Part shown: positions 8,757 through 18,095 of the stretch, piece by piece
Numbering within the stretch: position 1 is the first letter of the stretch
How the letters are laid out: every line of letters starts with the position of its first letter
From: DATBGO01 sp050011895
Lineage (GTDB): Bacteria; Actinomycetota; Actinomycetes; Streptosporangiales; Streptosporangiaceae
Reading direction: 5' to 3'
Length of the DNA: 64,000 bases
NCBI GenBank assembly: GCA_050011895.1
Contig: JBEKIF010000005.1
Span: 62,001 to 126,000 of the forward strand
Translations under genes and position numbers: made by a program
The notes under the pieces: model-generated
Databases searched by the model: none
What the model saw: the letters and a program-made list of their open reading frames with translations, nothing else
What the model was told of the DNA's origin: nothing

Positions 8757-10099
8757 CGGCTGGCTAGCCGGTAGCCAATGGCGACCAGCAGGTACCCGGC
8801 GGCCACGACGATCAGCATCGGATACGACTTGCCGGTCACCGGCATAAACGCCGCGCTGAGGCCGGCACCGGCCACGAAGGTGACGTTAAACATCATGTCG
8901 TAGAAGGCGAAAACCCGGCCGCGGTAGGCATCCTCGACGTCCTGCTGGATGATCGTGGTGGCGCAGATGGCCACGCCCTGGGACGCCAGATTCACTCCGA
9001 AACCGATGATCAGGAACGGGACCGGGTTGAACGTCGCGCCTAGCGGACCGGTCACGACCGCAGCCGCGGCCAGCAGGACCGCGATCCAGGCTGGCTTGCC
9101 CAGTCGCCTGGTCGCCCCCGGCGTGACCAATGCCGCCGATGCGTAGCCGAGCGCTGACGCGCCCACCAGCAGTGAGTAGCTGCCGAGCGCGGCGTTCGCG
9201 CCGGCCAGGCGGTAGAAGTAGTTCCGGTACAGCAGGATGGACATCAGGAACAAGATCCCGTAGAGGAGCCGGCCACCTCCGGTAGCGCCGAGCGCGGCGG
9301 CGGCACCCCGGCGGCGCCAGACATAGCGCGCCCCCGCGGCCAGGCCCGCCGCCACGTCCGCGAGTTCCGCGAGTATCCGGCCGGGCAGCGGCTCGCCCGG
9401 GTCGTGGTTCGGGCCGAGCAGGTCGCGGCGCATGGTGCCCGCCACGAGTCCTGCGATCAGGTAGCAGAAGCCGGCGACCAGCAAGGTGACGGCAGAGCCG
9501 CCCTGGCCGCTGCCGGTCACCAGGTGCACGCCGAGTGCGGCGAGGCCCCCGACGGAGGCCACGATCCCGCCCGCGGTCGGTGCCACGGAGTTCGCCATCA
9601 CCAGCTTGTCGCCGGCCACCACGTGCGGCAGCGCGGCCGACAGGGAGGACAGGAAGAACCTGTCGACGCCCAGCGTCGCCAGGACGCTGGCGTAGAGCGG
9701 GACGCCCAGGCTGCCCGAGGCCACCAGCGAGGCGGTTAGCACTACGAACGCCGCGCGGATCACCGCCGACCAGACCAGGATCTGACGGCGCGACCAGCGG
9801 TCGATGAACACGCCGGCGAACGGGCCGATCAGCGAATACGGGAGATAGAGCACCGCGAACGCGCCTGCTGCCGAGGCCGGGTTCGGAAACTTCGTGGCGT
9901 TGAAGAAGACATAGCTGCCCAGGCCCGCGGTGAACACGCCGTCGCCAGCCTGCGAGATCAGCCTGGTCGCGAACAGCCGCCTGAAGTTCCGCTCGGCAAG
10001 CACGACGCGCAAGTCGGAGATGAAGGACGACCGTGTCGTCCATCGCCTCAGCCTGCCCGTGCTGGCCAGCCCGGCACGGCGTTCTGGCTGGGAAGACAC
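8681..10099 (-). CDS. MFS transporter
   Basis: 472 residues from GTG 10099. About 12 hydrophobic segments are visible. The N-terminal half begins with NFRRLFATRLISQAGDGVF, typical of the enterobactin-exporter-like (MFS_3) group, and the loop between helices 2 and 3 reads IGPFAGVFIDRWSRRQILV, matching the conserved MFS motif A region. It is a proton-driven exporter of unknown substrate. An MFS gene sits at this position, between cca and ino1, in Streptomyces too, so it belongs to the core. Its 3' end overlaps the convergent cca gene by 76 nt. Confidence 0.85.
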   Translation of the reverse strand: MSSQPERRAGLASTGRLRRWTTRSSFISDLRVVLAERNFRRLFATRLISQAGDGVFTAGLGSYVFFNATKFPNPASAAGAFAVLYLPYSLIGPFAGVFIDRWSRRQILVWSAVIRAAFVVLTASLVASGSLGVPLYASVLATLGVDRFFLSSLSAALPHVVAGDKLVMANSVAPTAGGIVASVGGLAALGVHLVTGSGQGGSAVTLLVAGFCYLIAGLVAGTMRRDLLGPNHDPGEPLPGRILAELADVAAGLAAGARYVWRRRGAAAALGATGGGRLLYGILFLMSILLYRNYFYRLAGANAALGSYSLLVGASALGYASAALVTPGATRRLGKPAWIAVLLAAAAVVTGPLGATFNPVPFLIIGFGVNLASQGVAICATTIIQQDVEDAYRGRVFAFYDMMFNVTFVAGAGLSAAFMPVTGKSYPMLIVVAAGYLLVAIGYRLASRQPAGGLGGAAGPPSPSAAAQASSS

Positions 10100-10169
10100 G
10101 CGATCAGCCTACGGGGAGCCGCTACCGCCCTCCAACCATCGGCGGACGGCTGCCGCGCGGCGTTCAGAC

Positions 10170-10203
10170 GGCGCCCGGTGGTTCGGGGCGCCCGGTGGTT
10201 CGG
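10170..10203. repeat. 17-bp direct repeat downstream of ino1
   Basis: The unit GCGCCCGGTGGTTCGG occurs twice in tandem immediately after the ino1 stop codon, between ino1 and the MFS gene. No function can be assigned; the spacing argues against a simple hairpin terminator. Confidence 0.6.
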
Positions 10204-11283
10204 TCAGCGGTCGACTTCGCCGCGGATGAACTTGTCGACCGCATCGCGCGCTTGGTCGTCGCTGTACTGCACCGGCGGTGACTTCATGAAGTACGAGGCG
10301 GCCGAGAGGATCGGGCCGCCGATGCCACGGTCCTTGGCGATCATGGCGGCCCGGACCGCGTCGATGATCACCCCGGCCGAGTTCGGCGAGTCCCATACCT
10401 CCAGCTTGTACTCGAGGCTCAGCGGGACGTCACCGAACGCCCGGCCCTCGAGCCGCACGTACGCCCACTTCCTGTCGTCCAGCCAGGGCACGTGGTCGGA
10501 GGGGCCGATGTGCACGGCCGCCTTCTCCATCTCGTGCGGGATCTGCGAGGTCACCGACTGGGTCTTGGAGACCTTCTTCGACTGCAGCCGCTTGCGCTCC
10601 AGCATGTTCATGAAGTCCATGTTGCCGCCGAAGTTGAGCTGGTACGTGCGCAGTAGTTCGACCCCGCGATCCTCGAAGAGCTTAGCCAGAACGCGGTGCG
10701 TGATGGTCGCGCCCACCTGCGACTTGATGTCATCGCCGATGATCGGTACGCCCGCGTCGGTGAACTTGCGTGCCCATTGCGGGTCGGACGCGATGAACAC
10801 GGGCAGCGCGTTGACGAACGCGACGCCCGCATCGAGCGCGCACTGCGCGTAATACCTGTCGGCCTGCTCCGAGCCCACAGGCAGGTAGGAAACAAGCACG
10901 TCGGCGCCGCTGTCGCGGAGCGCCGCCGTCACGTCAACGGGCTGCTCATCCGATTCGGTGATGATCTGCAGGTAGTACTCGCCGAGTCCGTCCAGGGTAG
11001 GCCCGCGCTGCACGGTGATGCCGGTCGGCGGCACGTCACAGATCTTGATGGTGTTGTTCTCGCTCGCGACGATCGCCTCGGCGATGTCGCGTCCCACCTT
11101 CTTGGCGTCGACGTCGAAGGCAGCAACGAACTCAAGGTCACGAACGTGATACGGGCCGAACTGGACGTGCATGAGACCGGGCACCCGGCTGCCGGGCTCG
11201 GCGTCCTTGTAGTACTCCACGCCCTGGACAAGAGAACTAGCGCAGTTTCCGACGCCGACGATGGCTACCCGTACCGCACTCAT
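10204..11283 (-). CDS. ino1: Inositol-3-phosphate synthase
   Basis: 359 residues from ATG 11283, chosen because GGAG lies 8 nt upstream; an ATG two codons earlier would leave only 2 nt. The N-terminal Rossmann motif is VAIVGVGNCASSLVQG. The family landmarks SYLPVGSEQA, GDDIKSQVGATITHR and LNFGGNMDFMNM follow, together with the C-terminal SAASYFMKSPP. The enzyme isomerises glucose-6-phosphate to inositol-3-phosphate with NAD, feeding phosphatidylinositol and mycothiol synthesis in actinobacteria. A PadR regulator is encoded just upstream in the same orientation (51 bp gap), as in mycobacteria (Rv0046c/Rv0047c). Confidence 0.94.
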   Translation of the reverse strand: MSAVRVAIVGVGNCASSLVQGVEYYKDAEPGSRVPGLMHVQFGPYHVRDLEFVAAFDVDAKKVGRDIAEAIVASENNTIKICDVPPTGITVQRGPTLDGLGEYYLQIITESDEQPVDVTAALRDSGADVLVSYLPVGSEQADRYYAQCALDAGVAFVNALPVFIASDPQWARKFTDAGVPIIGDDIKSQVGATITHRVLAKLFEDRGVELLRTYQLNFGGNMDFMNMLERKRLQSKKVSKTQSVTSQIPHEMEKAAVHIGPSDHVPWLDDRKWAYVRLEGRAFGDVPLSLEYKLEVWDSPNSAGVIIDAVRAAMIAKDRGIGGPILSAASYFMKSPPVQYSDDQARDAVDKFIRGEVDR

Positions 11284-11334
11284 GAGCATTGCTCCTTTTA
11301 ACTGTGTCCTGCCGCCAGCGACAGCACCCGGCCA

Positions 11335-11964
11335 TCAGCCAGTGCTGTTCGCTGCGCCGCCTTCTCTGTTGCTTCCGGCTTCTGGTTGGTTCCCGGGACG
11401 CTCCCCGGGCGGCTGGTCCGACTGCCGTTCCGATGCGATCAGCTCATTCAGCCAGCGGACTTCCCTGTCGACCGACTCCAGGCCATGCCGCTGCAACTCC
11501 AGGGTGTAACTGTCGACCCGCTCCCGGGTTCTCGACACCGCTGCCCGGAAGCTCTCCCGCCGCTCCTCGAGCCGGCTGCGGCGGCCTTCGAGGATCCGCA
11601 GCCTGACGTCCGCCCTGGTCAGGCCGAAGAAGGCGAAGTGCACGCCGAAGCCGTCGTCCTCCCAGGCCGCCGGGCCCGCCTGCGTCAGGAGGTTCTCAAG
11701 GCGCTCCTTGCCGTCTGCCGTCAGCCGGTAAACGATCTTCGAGCGACGTCCGGCCAAGGGCTTGACGGTGCCAGGCAGGGTTTCCTCGATCAATCCCTGC
11801 CGCAGCAGTTCCTTCAGGCATGGATACAGGGATCCGTACCCGAACGCGCGGAACGCGCCGAGCAGCGAATTGAGCCGCTTGCGCAGCTCGTAGCCGTGCA
11901 TCGGGGTCTCGCGCAGCAACCCGAGCACGGCGAGCTCAAGCACCCCTGAACGCTGGCTGCTCAC
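11335..11964 (-). CDS. PadR-family transcriptional regulator
   Basis: 209 residues from GTG 11964, preceded by GGAGG about 9 nt upstream. The winged HTH covers residues ~5-85: LELAVLGLLRETPMHGYELRKRLN, GSLYPCLKELLRQGLIEE and RIVYRLTADGKERL-like segments. The C-terminal coiled-coil dimerisation arm (LEERRESFRAAVSRTRERV) is present. It lies directly upstream of ino1, and a perfect palindrome sits 73 bp upstream of its start, so autoregulation is likely and control of ino1 by read-through is possible. The acidic/Gly-rich tail is not conserved in the family. Confidence 0.88.
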   Translation of the reverse strand: MSSQRSGVLELAVLGLLRETPMHGYELRKRLNSLLGAFRAFGYGSLYPCLKELLRQGLIEETLPGTVKPLAGRRSKIVYRLTADGKERLENLLTQAGPAAWEDDGFGVHFAFFGLTRADVRLRILEGRRSRLEERRESFRAAVSRTRERVDSYTLELQRHGLESVDREVRWLNELIASERQSDQPPGERPGNQPEAGSNREGGAANSTG

Positions 11965-12036
11965 GCCGTCCTACCTCCCGCTATCTGCCTGGCTACCATC
12001 CACGCCCAGGCAGACTATGGTGGTGCTATCTCGATT

Positions 12037-12059
12037 CGATGTATCGAACCGATACATCG
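12037..12059. promoter_or_regulatory. Palindromic operator between padR and the DUF5318 gene
   Basis: Arms CGATGTATCG and CGATACATCG are a perfect 10-bp inverted repeat separated by AAC. The site is AT-richer than its surroundings and lies in the divergent spacer. Known PadR-family operators in actinobacteria are palindromes of ATGTATCG/CGATACAT type, so this is the likely autoregulatory site of the adjacent PadR protein. Confidence 0.75.
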
Positions 12060-12174
12060 CAAAGATATGTGCTCGGTTACCTCGGCGCAAGTCGGCGGCT
12101 ACCGTCCGTTCCCTGGGGCAGGCAGGCCAGGGCGGGACTCGGCCTGGGCGCGGTTCCGTCGTAACCTGTCGGGC

Positions 12175-12573
12175 ATGAGGCGATCGGTCGTTGACTACGG
12201 ACTCGCGCGGCGGGCCGTGCTCGCTTCCGTGTTCGGCGGCCGCACGACAGTCACGGATGTCTGCGACGCCCATCCTTATCTGCTGCGGGCCGCGAAGTTC
12301 CATGGCGAGCCGACCGACAGGTCCTGTCCGATCTGCCGGAAGGTGAAGCTCACCCATGTCACCTACGTGTACGGCGACGAGCTCGGGCGGTACGAGGGCC
12401 GGGTGAAGCAATCCTCTGAGCTGGACGAGATGGCCGCCGAATACGGCGAGTTCCAGGTCTACGTCGTCGAGGTCTGCCAGAGTTGTGCCTGGAACCACCT
12501 CGCGTCGTCCTATGTTCTCGGCACGGGCGAACCAGTTACCCGGCGTCCTCGGCGCGCCCGGGCCGGCGACTGA
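12175..12573 (+). CDS. DUF5318-family protein, zinc-ribbon-like
   Basis: 132 residues from ATG 12175, the family-typical length, beginning MRRSVVDYGLARRAVL. Two Cys pairs are visible: CPICRKVK near residue 55 and CQSCAWNH near residue 105, likely binding a metal. No catalytic motif is recognised. The gene is syntenic with Rv0049, upstream of the class A penicillin-binding protein in mycobacteria and Streptomyces. Function is unknown; conserved linkage suggests a cell-wall or growth role. Confidence 0.8.
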   Translation: MRRSVVDYGLARRAVLASVFGGRTTVTDVCDAHPYLLRAAKFHGEPTDRSCPICRKVKLTHVTYVYGDELGRYEGRVKQSSELDEMAAEYGEFQVYVVEVCQSCAWNHLASSYVLGTGEPVTRRPRRARAGD

Positions 12574-12729
12574 GCGAGCGGGCTGACGGCTCCCCAAGTT
12601 CGTGGCGGGCCAAGCTAGCAGGCGTGACTCACGATACGTACCGGGAGGCTTGGTAGTGCCGGGTAGCGTGTGACATTCGGCGAGACCGCTGCTCGCTTGC
12701 GGCCGCTTATCCCCGACCAGCGAGGACGC

Positions 12730-15726
12730 GTGAGCAATCCAGATTTTTCCGGGTCGTCTTGGCAGGACCCGGCAGGAGTGGGCGGGTCTGCCGCGCGCAG
12801 CAATGGCAGGAACGATGCTCCCGGCATGCGCGGCGGGCACCGGCAGCTGAGCGACTTTGATCATGGCGCCCGGAACGGTGACAACGCGGGCGGTAACGGC
12901 TATGGGCGCCCGGGGAGCAATGGCCGCGCTACCCAGGATGGCTACGACCGGCGCGGCTACGACCGCCCCGGGGCCCGTGACCTGAGGGACCGCCTGGACA
13001 TCAAGGCCCGGCTTGGCGCGATAACCGGCGCAGGCCCGGCGGCCGCTGCGGGCATCGCCGGCGCTGGTCCCGCCGCCGGGCCGGGCATCGCCAGAACCAG
13101 TCAGGCGGCCGGCCGCGGCAGCCGGGGGCGGGCTGCGCAGCGGCCGGGGCAGGCGTACCGGGACAGGCCGGGCGAAACCGACGGGGACTACGACGACATC
13201 GTCGGGTACCGCGGCACCAGGGCTCAGGCCAGGCCGGCCGCGCTCAAGGACCGCCCCGGCGCCCAGCGCCGCGCCGGCACCGGCGGCGCCGCGGGCCAGG
13301 CTGGCCGCCGGGCGCCCGGCGGCTACCGGCCAGGCGGATCAGGCGGCGGCCGGTACGGCGGCCGGGGGCCGCGCCGTAAGGGCAGCTGGTGGCGGCGCTG
13401 GACCTGGAAAAAGGCGCTAGCCGTCGTCGCCAGTGCAGGTGCCGCGATAGTGCTGTTTGGCGTCGTGCTCGTGGTTGTCGCGTACGGCAAGACACAGATC
13501 CCTACCGAAGTGTCTGAGAGCGCGCTGCAGCAGTCGTCGACCGTCTACTTCGGCAACGGCAAGACCGTCGTCGGCACGTTCAGCACCGGCACCAACCGGC
13601 AGCTGCTGACCTCGGCGCAGATCCCGGCCGTACTGAAGAATGCCGTGATCGCGGCGGAGGACAGGCACTTCTACACCGAAGGCGGGATATCCCCGACCGG
13701 CATCCTGCGCGCCGGGTACGAGGACCTCACCGGCGGGACGTTCCAGGGCGGGTCGACCATCACCCAGCAGTTCGTCAGGAACTACTACGCCAACATCGGC
13801 ACCGCGCAGACCATGAGCCGCAAGCTCAAGGAGATCTTCGTCGCCATCAAGCTCTCCCACGAGAAATCCAAGGACTGGATCCTGACCCAGTACCTGAACA
13901 CGGTCTTCCTGGGCGACGAAGCCTACGGCGTCGGCGCCGCCGCGCAGACCTACTTCAACCGGCCGGCGCTCGCGCTCAACGTCGCCCAGTCGGCGATGCT
14001 GGCCGCGTTGATCCAGCAGCCGGGCTACTTCAGCCCGGACCCGCACGCCGGGCAGGCCTATACGTCGCTGGTCGCCCGCTGGCACTACGTGCTGGCCAAT
14101 ATGGTCAGGGACGGCGCGCTCACCCAGCAGCAGGCGGCCGCGCAGAAGTTCCCGAAGATCGTGCCCGGGCAGCTGAACGACGGCTGGACCGGCTACCGCG
14201 GCTACATCATGCAAGCCGTCAGGGACGAGCTCAGGTACACCTACGGCTACACGCTGCAGGACATCTACACCAGCGGTTTGAAGATCGTTACCACGTTCAA
14301 CCAGTCCATGATGAGCACCCTGGACAAGTCGGTTGCCGAGGAGCGGCAGCAGATGGCGGCCGACGGCAGCCCCATGCCGTCCTACGTGCATGTCGGCGCG
14401 CTGCTTGAGCAGCCGGGCACCGGAGCGATCCTGGCCATGTACGGCGGCCCGGGCTACGGCGCGCGGCACTGCAAGCTCGTCGACTGCCAGTACAACATGG
14501 CGACCGAGAGCTCGAACCAGGTCGGATCCTCGTTCAAGCCGTACGTGCTCGCCACCGCCGTGTCGCAGGGCATGGACGTGCAGGACAGCCTGCTGAACGG
14601 CTACTCGCCGATCTGGATACCGCCGGACTGGACCGAAGCGGACCGGCTGGCCCTGTCGGCCCAGTCGCCGCCGGCCAACCCGTACGGCTACTGGGAGTTC
14701 AACGAGCCGGACGAGGACAGCGGCCGCCCCTTGCCGGTGCCGACGGCCGCCGCTATCTCCTCCGACCCGGCCTTCGAGGATCTGACCCACCGGGTCGGCG
14801 TGCAGAACGTCCTCGACATGGCGCGGAGCTTCGGCGTGGCACCCACGGACATGGCCGGGCTGGAGAGCATGTTCGGCCCGCACGGCAGCGACCCGGGATC
14901 GGTCACGATGTCGCTCGGGCAAGGCGACCTCACCGTCGAAGACCAGGCCAACACGTTCGCGGTGCTGGCCGCCGACGGCCAGTACGCCACGCCGCACGTG
15001 ATCGCCCAGATCACGCAGGACGGCAGGGTGATCCCGCCGAAGATCGTCCACCGGCAGGTGCTCACCCCGGCGCAGGCTGCCGACGTCGATTACGCGCTGT
15101 CGTTCGACAACGTTGACGGCGGGACCGCGTACCCCTCAGCCGCGTGGGACCGGCCGGTCATCGGCAAGACCGGGACCACCAACCAGGCCCAGTCGGCGTT
15201 CTTCATCGGGTCAATACCGCAGTACTCGCTCGCCGTCGGGATGTTCACCCAGAATCAGTCTGATCACACCGCCCAGACGCTCGACAACCTGCCGGTTCTG
15301 CCTGGCCAGAGCACTGGCGGAATGGGTGGCGGATGGCCGGCGACGATCTGGCACGCCTTCATGACGAACCAGTTCTCGCAGCTAAGTGCCGAGCCGCTGC
15401 CGACGCCTGACTACACCGGTTTCACTCAGTGGATCCAGGCCGTTCCGCAGCAGCCCAAGCACAAGGCGCAGCCGAACCCTGGCCGGACGTGCGAACCTCG
15501 GCACGGACGCCTGTTCGGGCGGCCGTGCCCGCCCCAGGCCCCCAGCCCGGGAGGGGGCCCGGCGCCGAAGAAGTCGTGCTCGCCGGGACCAGGACTGCCG
15601 TGCCCGTCACCGACTGGCTCGGTCCCGCCGGGACAGCAGCCGGTCCAGAACGGCGAACCGGCCGGGATCACCCAGGTCGCGGAGGACCGATTCGCCGTGG
15701 CGGCACACTTGCTTGATGGCGGCTAG
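12730..15726 (+). CDS. ponA: Class A bifunctional penicillin-binding protein (transglycosylase/transpeptidase)
   Basis: 998 residues from GTG 12730, which has GAGG just upstream; an in-frame GTG at 12670 lacks one. A ~220-residue Gly/Arg-rich cytoplasmic tail precedes a TM helix (ALAVVASAGAAIVLFGVVLV, ~227-250). The GT51 domain has AAEDRHFYTEGGISPTGI near residue 310 and GGSTITQQFVRNYY. The transpeptidase domain has the catalytic SSFKPY (~600) and KTGTTN (~812). A Pro-rich C-terminal tail follows, as in PonA1. It polymerises and cross-links peptidoglycan. Synteny with Rv0050 supports orthology. The disordered N-terminal tail is unusually long and Gly-rich. Confidence 0.92.
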   Translation: MSNPDFSGSSWQDPAGVGGSAARSNGRNDAPGMRGGHRQLSDFDHGARNGDNAGGNGYGRPGSNGRATQDGYDRRGYDRPGARDLRDRLDIKARLGAITGAGPAAAAGIAGAGPAAGPGIARTSQAAGRGSRGRAAQRPGQAYRDRPGETDGDYDDIVGYRGTRAQARPAALKDRPGAQRRAGTGGAAGQAGRRAPGGYRPGGSGGGRYGGRGPRRKGSWWRRWTWKKALAVVASAGAAIVLFGVVLVVVAYGKTQIPTEVSESALQQSSTVYFGNGKTVVGTFSTGTNRQLLTSAQIPAVLKNAVIAAEDRHFYTEGGISPTGILRAGYEDLTGGTFQGGSTITQQFVRNYYANIGTAQTMSRKLKEIFVAIKLSHEKSKDWILTQYLNTVFLGDEAYGVGAAAQTYFNRPALALNVAQSAMLAALIQQPGYFSPDPHAGQAYTSLVARWHYVLANMVRDGALTQQQAAAQKFPKIVPGQLNDGWTGYRGYIMQAVRDELRYTYGYTLQDIYTSGLKIVTTFNQSMMSTLDKSVAEERQQMAADGSPMPSYVHVGALLEQPGTGAILAMYGGPGYGARHCKLVDCQYNMATESSNQVGSSFKPYVLATAVSQGMDVQDSLLNGYSPIWIPPDWTEADRLALSAQSPPANPYGYWEFNEPDEDSGRPLPVPTAAAISSDPAFEDLTHRVGVQNVLDMARSFGVAPTDMAGLESMFGPHGSDPGSVTMSLGQGDLTVEDQANTFAVLAADGQYATPHVIAQITQDGRVIPPKIVHRQVLTPAQAADVDYALSFDNVDGGTAYPSAAWDRPVIGKTGTTNQAQSAFFIGSIPQYSLAVGMFTQNQSDHTAQTLDNLPVLPGQSTGGMGGGWPATIWHAFMTNQFSQLSAEPLPTPDYTGFTQWIQAVPQQPKHKAQPNPGRTCEPRHGRLFGRPCPPQAPSPGGGPAPKKSCSPGPGLPCPSPTGSVPPGQQPVQNGEPAGITQVAEDRFAVAAHLLDGG

Positions 15727-15800
15727 CGGCCGCCGGCGGCGGTCCCGGCGCCCCGGCCAGCTCGGCAGCGGGCCCGCACTGGCCCGCAACGGGCCTGCTG

Positions 15801-16583
15801 TTACCGGGTTAGCTGGCCGCGGAGCCAGCGTATGTCGGCGCCCGGATCCGGGGTCTCGCAGACGAGCGGCGCGCCGGCGGCGCGCACGACATCGACGATC
15901 AGGGCCGGGTCAATGGTGCCTGAGGTGAGGCCCGCGTGCCGGTCCCGGCCTGAGCCGAACTCGTCGCGCGAGTTGTTGCAATGCACAAGGTCGATCCGGC
16001 CGGTAATCGCCTTGATCCGGTCGACGACCCCGGCGAGGTCCTCACCAGCCGCGTAGGCGTGGCAGGTATCCAGGCAGAACCCCACCTCGCCGCCGCCTTC
16101 GGCCGCGTCGGCGACTACCTCCCACAGGCGCGCGATCGCGTCGAAGCCGCGTGCCATCGCACCGTCGCCGCCAGCAGTGTTCTCGATGAGCATCGGCACC
16201 GGCCGCTCGATCCGTTCCACCGCCTTGCGCCAGCTGTCATATCCCTCTTCAGGCTCGGCACCGGCGGTGACATGCCCGCCGTGCACGATCAGGCCCTTCG
16301 CGCCGATCGCCGCAGCGGCGTCCAGTTGCTGGGCCAGCAACTTGCGGCTCGGGATCCTGATCCGGTTGTTCGGCGAGGCGACATTGATCAGGTAAGGCGC
16401 ATGGATGAAGGCATCAACGCCCGCATCGGCGAACGCCGCGCGGACTTCGGCCGGCTCGCCGGGGAACACCGGGCCCTTCCAGCCTTGCGGGTCACCGAGG
16501 AAGAACTGAACGACGTCGGCGCCGAGGGAAATCGCCTGCGGCAGCGGGTCGCCTTCGTGAAGGTGGGCTCCGATACGGACCAT
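15801..16583 (-). CDS. nfo: Endonuclease IV (AP endonuclease family 2)
   Basis: 260 residues, a TIM barrel of the xylose-isomerase-like superfamily. Metal-ligand segments are visible: FIHAPYLINVASP, LIVHGGHVTAG, MLIENTAGGDG, FCLDTCHAYAAG, LVHCNNSRDEFGSGRDRHA and LVCETPDPG. These match the deoxyribonuclease IV series of Zn-binding His, Glu and Asp. The enzyme cleaves abasic sites in base-excision repair. It is slightly shorter than E. coli Nfo (285). It is not part of the usual ponA-rpsF neighbourhood of mycobacteria and converges on ponA with a 74-bp gap. Confidence 0.9.
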   Translation of the reverse strand: MVRIGAHLHEGDPLPQAISLGADVVQFFLGDPQGWKGPVFPGEPAEVRAAFADAGVDAFIHAPYLINVASPNNRIRIPSRKLLAQQLDAAAAIGAKGLIVHGGHVTAGAEPEEGYDSWRKAVERIERPVPMLIENTAGGDGAMARGFDAIARLWEVVADAAEGGGEVGFCLDTCHAYAAGEDLAGVVDRIKAITGRIDLVHCNNSRDEFGSGRDRHAGLTSGTIDPALIVDVVRAAGAPLVCETPDPGADIRWLRGQLTR

Positions 16584-16654
16584 TCCCCGAGCCTAATGGC
16601 TCCTCGCGGGCCCGACGCGCCTGCCCGTGATGCGCGATCACCGGGTGCCATGCT

Positions 16655-17503
16655 ATGCGGGTGACGCATCGGGCGGGGGGGATCGCGCAGCCAGCCAAGC
16701 CACGGTCCAGGGCGGCCGCGGTGGTCAGGTGGGCCGCCTGGTTATCGGCCGGAATTGCCGTCATCGGGCTGGCCGCCGCCGGTCTCTGGTGGCTCGGGCG
16801 GGCCGTGCGTACCCCGTTGGGACCGGACCTGGCCGCGTTCAGCGGGTCCGCGGTGGTCCAGACGGACGACGTGCGGGCCGCGCGGTGGCTGACAGCGGAG
16901 GGCTCCCGGCTGACCGGCCGCCGGGTCAGCTGGCTCACGCTCGCCGGCCATGCCCTGGTCGACGAATGCGCTGGGTCCGGCGGCGGCGGCGGACTGTTCG
17001 GCGGCGGCATCAGCGCCAGCGTGGCCTGCCAGCGCACGGACACCTGGTACCTGGCCGTCGTCGGCGGTCAGCGCGCTGAGCAGGGCAACCTGGAGCGGAT
17101 CCTGCATAGAGCCGACGGATGGGGCCGGTTCAGCACCGTCCCGCAGGGGTCGGCCTCGCCACCCGTCATGCCGATGACGACGGCCGACTGGGTGGGGCCG
17201 GCCGGCCCGGCTCCTCCGGCTGGCAAGATCGGCCTCGACCTGATCTGGGTAGCCAGCAGGCAGGAACTCGCCGCGGCGGCCCTCGGCTCCACCCAGTCGC
17301 AGACCGCCGCGGACCGGGTCAGCTACCTGGCGGTTTTAAGGCCGGATCTGGCCAGCGTCGCCAGGCGGTCGTTCGCGGTGCGCCGGCATGTGCTGATCGT
17401 CTCGATCGAGGATTCCTACTTCTTCAGCACCAGCGCTACCCCGCCCCGCACCGTGGTGGGAGCTCGCTACGGTGCGCTGGCCCGCGCCAAGCGGGGCGGC
17501 TAG
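16655..17503 (+). CDS. Hypothetical single-pass membrane protein
   Basis: 282 residues, possibly starting at ATG 16655 or GTG 16661. One N-terminal TM helix (LSAGIAVIGLAAAGLWWLG) follows a basic stretch; the rest appears extracytoplasmic, with a Gly-rich loop (SGGGGGLFGGG) near residue 110. No family is recognised. It diverges from nfo across 71 bp and overlaps the next convergent gene by 4 nt. Codon use is normal for the genome. Confidence 0.6.
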   Translation: MRVTHRAGGIAQPAKPRSRAAAVVRWAAWLSAGIAVIGLAAAGLWWLGRAVRTPLGPDLAAFSGSAVVQTDDVRAARWLTAEGSRLTGRRVSWLTLAGHALVDECAGSGGGGGLFGGGISASVACQRTDTWYLAVVGGQRAEQGNLERILHRADGWGRFSTVPQGSASPPVMPMTTADWVGPAGPAPPAGKIGLDLIWVASRQELAAAALGSTQSQTAADRVSYLAVLRPDLASVARRSFAVRRHVLIVSIEDSYFFSTSATPPRTVVGARYGALARAKRGG

Positions 17504-17811
17504 CTGAAGCCGCCGTGCGCGATGCCCAGGCCCATGCCGACGAACGCCGCGACGAGGCCGGCCACGATGAAGATCCGCTCTTCCCTGGTCTCGGACATCA
17601 TCTGCGCGTACAGGCCCACCGCGAAGCCTGCCATGCCGAGCACGGTCGCCGCGAAATGCATGGTGACGATCCACCCGGTCGCGAAGGCCGCCAGGCCCGC
17701 GACGAAGGTGACGGCGGTCAGGCTGTTCAGCAGCGGGTGCCGCTTGCCGTCGCTGTTGAGCGTGACGTGCGGCAAGTGAAGGCGGGAATGGGCGGTTATG
17801 GTCTCGGGCAT
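17500..17811 (-). CDS. Small membrane protein, three predicted helices
   Basis: 103 residues from ATG 17811, with a G-run about 8 nt upstream. Helices: SLTAVTFVAGLAAFATGWIV, FAATVLGMAGFAVGLYAQMM and IFIVAGLVAAFVGMGLGIA. The N-terminal ~30 residues are polar. No catalytic motif and no recognised family. It is probably a monocistronic gene; its spacer to rpsF carries divergent promoters. Confidence 0.6.
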   Translation of the reverse strand: MPETITAHSRLHLPHVTLNSDGKRHPLLNSLTAVTFVAGLAAFATGWIVTMHFAATVLGMAGFAVGLYAQMMSETREERIFIVAGLVAAFVGMGLGIAHGGFS

Positions 17812-18095
17812 CGCTTCAACCCCCTGACGGGTGCCTTGCCGGTCTTTCTCTGTTGTGATCCTTCCCGCGCATGACCGCGCGGAATCCTGCTCTGGGCAGG
17901 CTGAGACCGGCTGACTTGAGGGCCGGGAGGAGGCCGCTGACCCCGTTATAGTTCCTTGTCTTTCGCCGCGATGCCGACCGGCGGCAGCAGGCTGGTAAGC
18001 TGGCCCGGCCGCGACGGCCGCCGACGGCGGCGTGCGGCTCCTCCTGTCACGGAGAGACCGTGACCGCATGAGTCCGAAGGAGGCAGGGTAAGCGT

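Noticed and set aside
13417..15051. 544-codon minus-strand open frame inside ponA
   Set aside because: Antisense of conserved GT51/transpeptidase motifs; no domain of its own.
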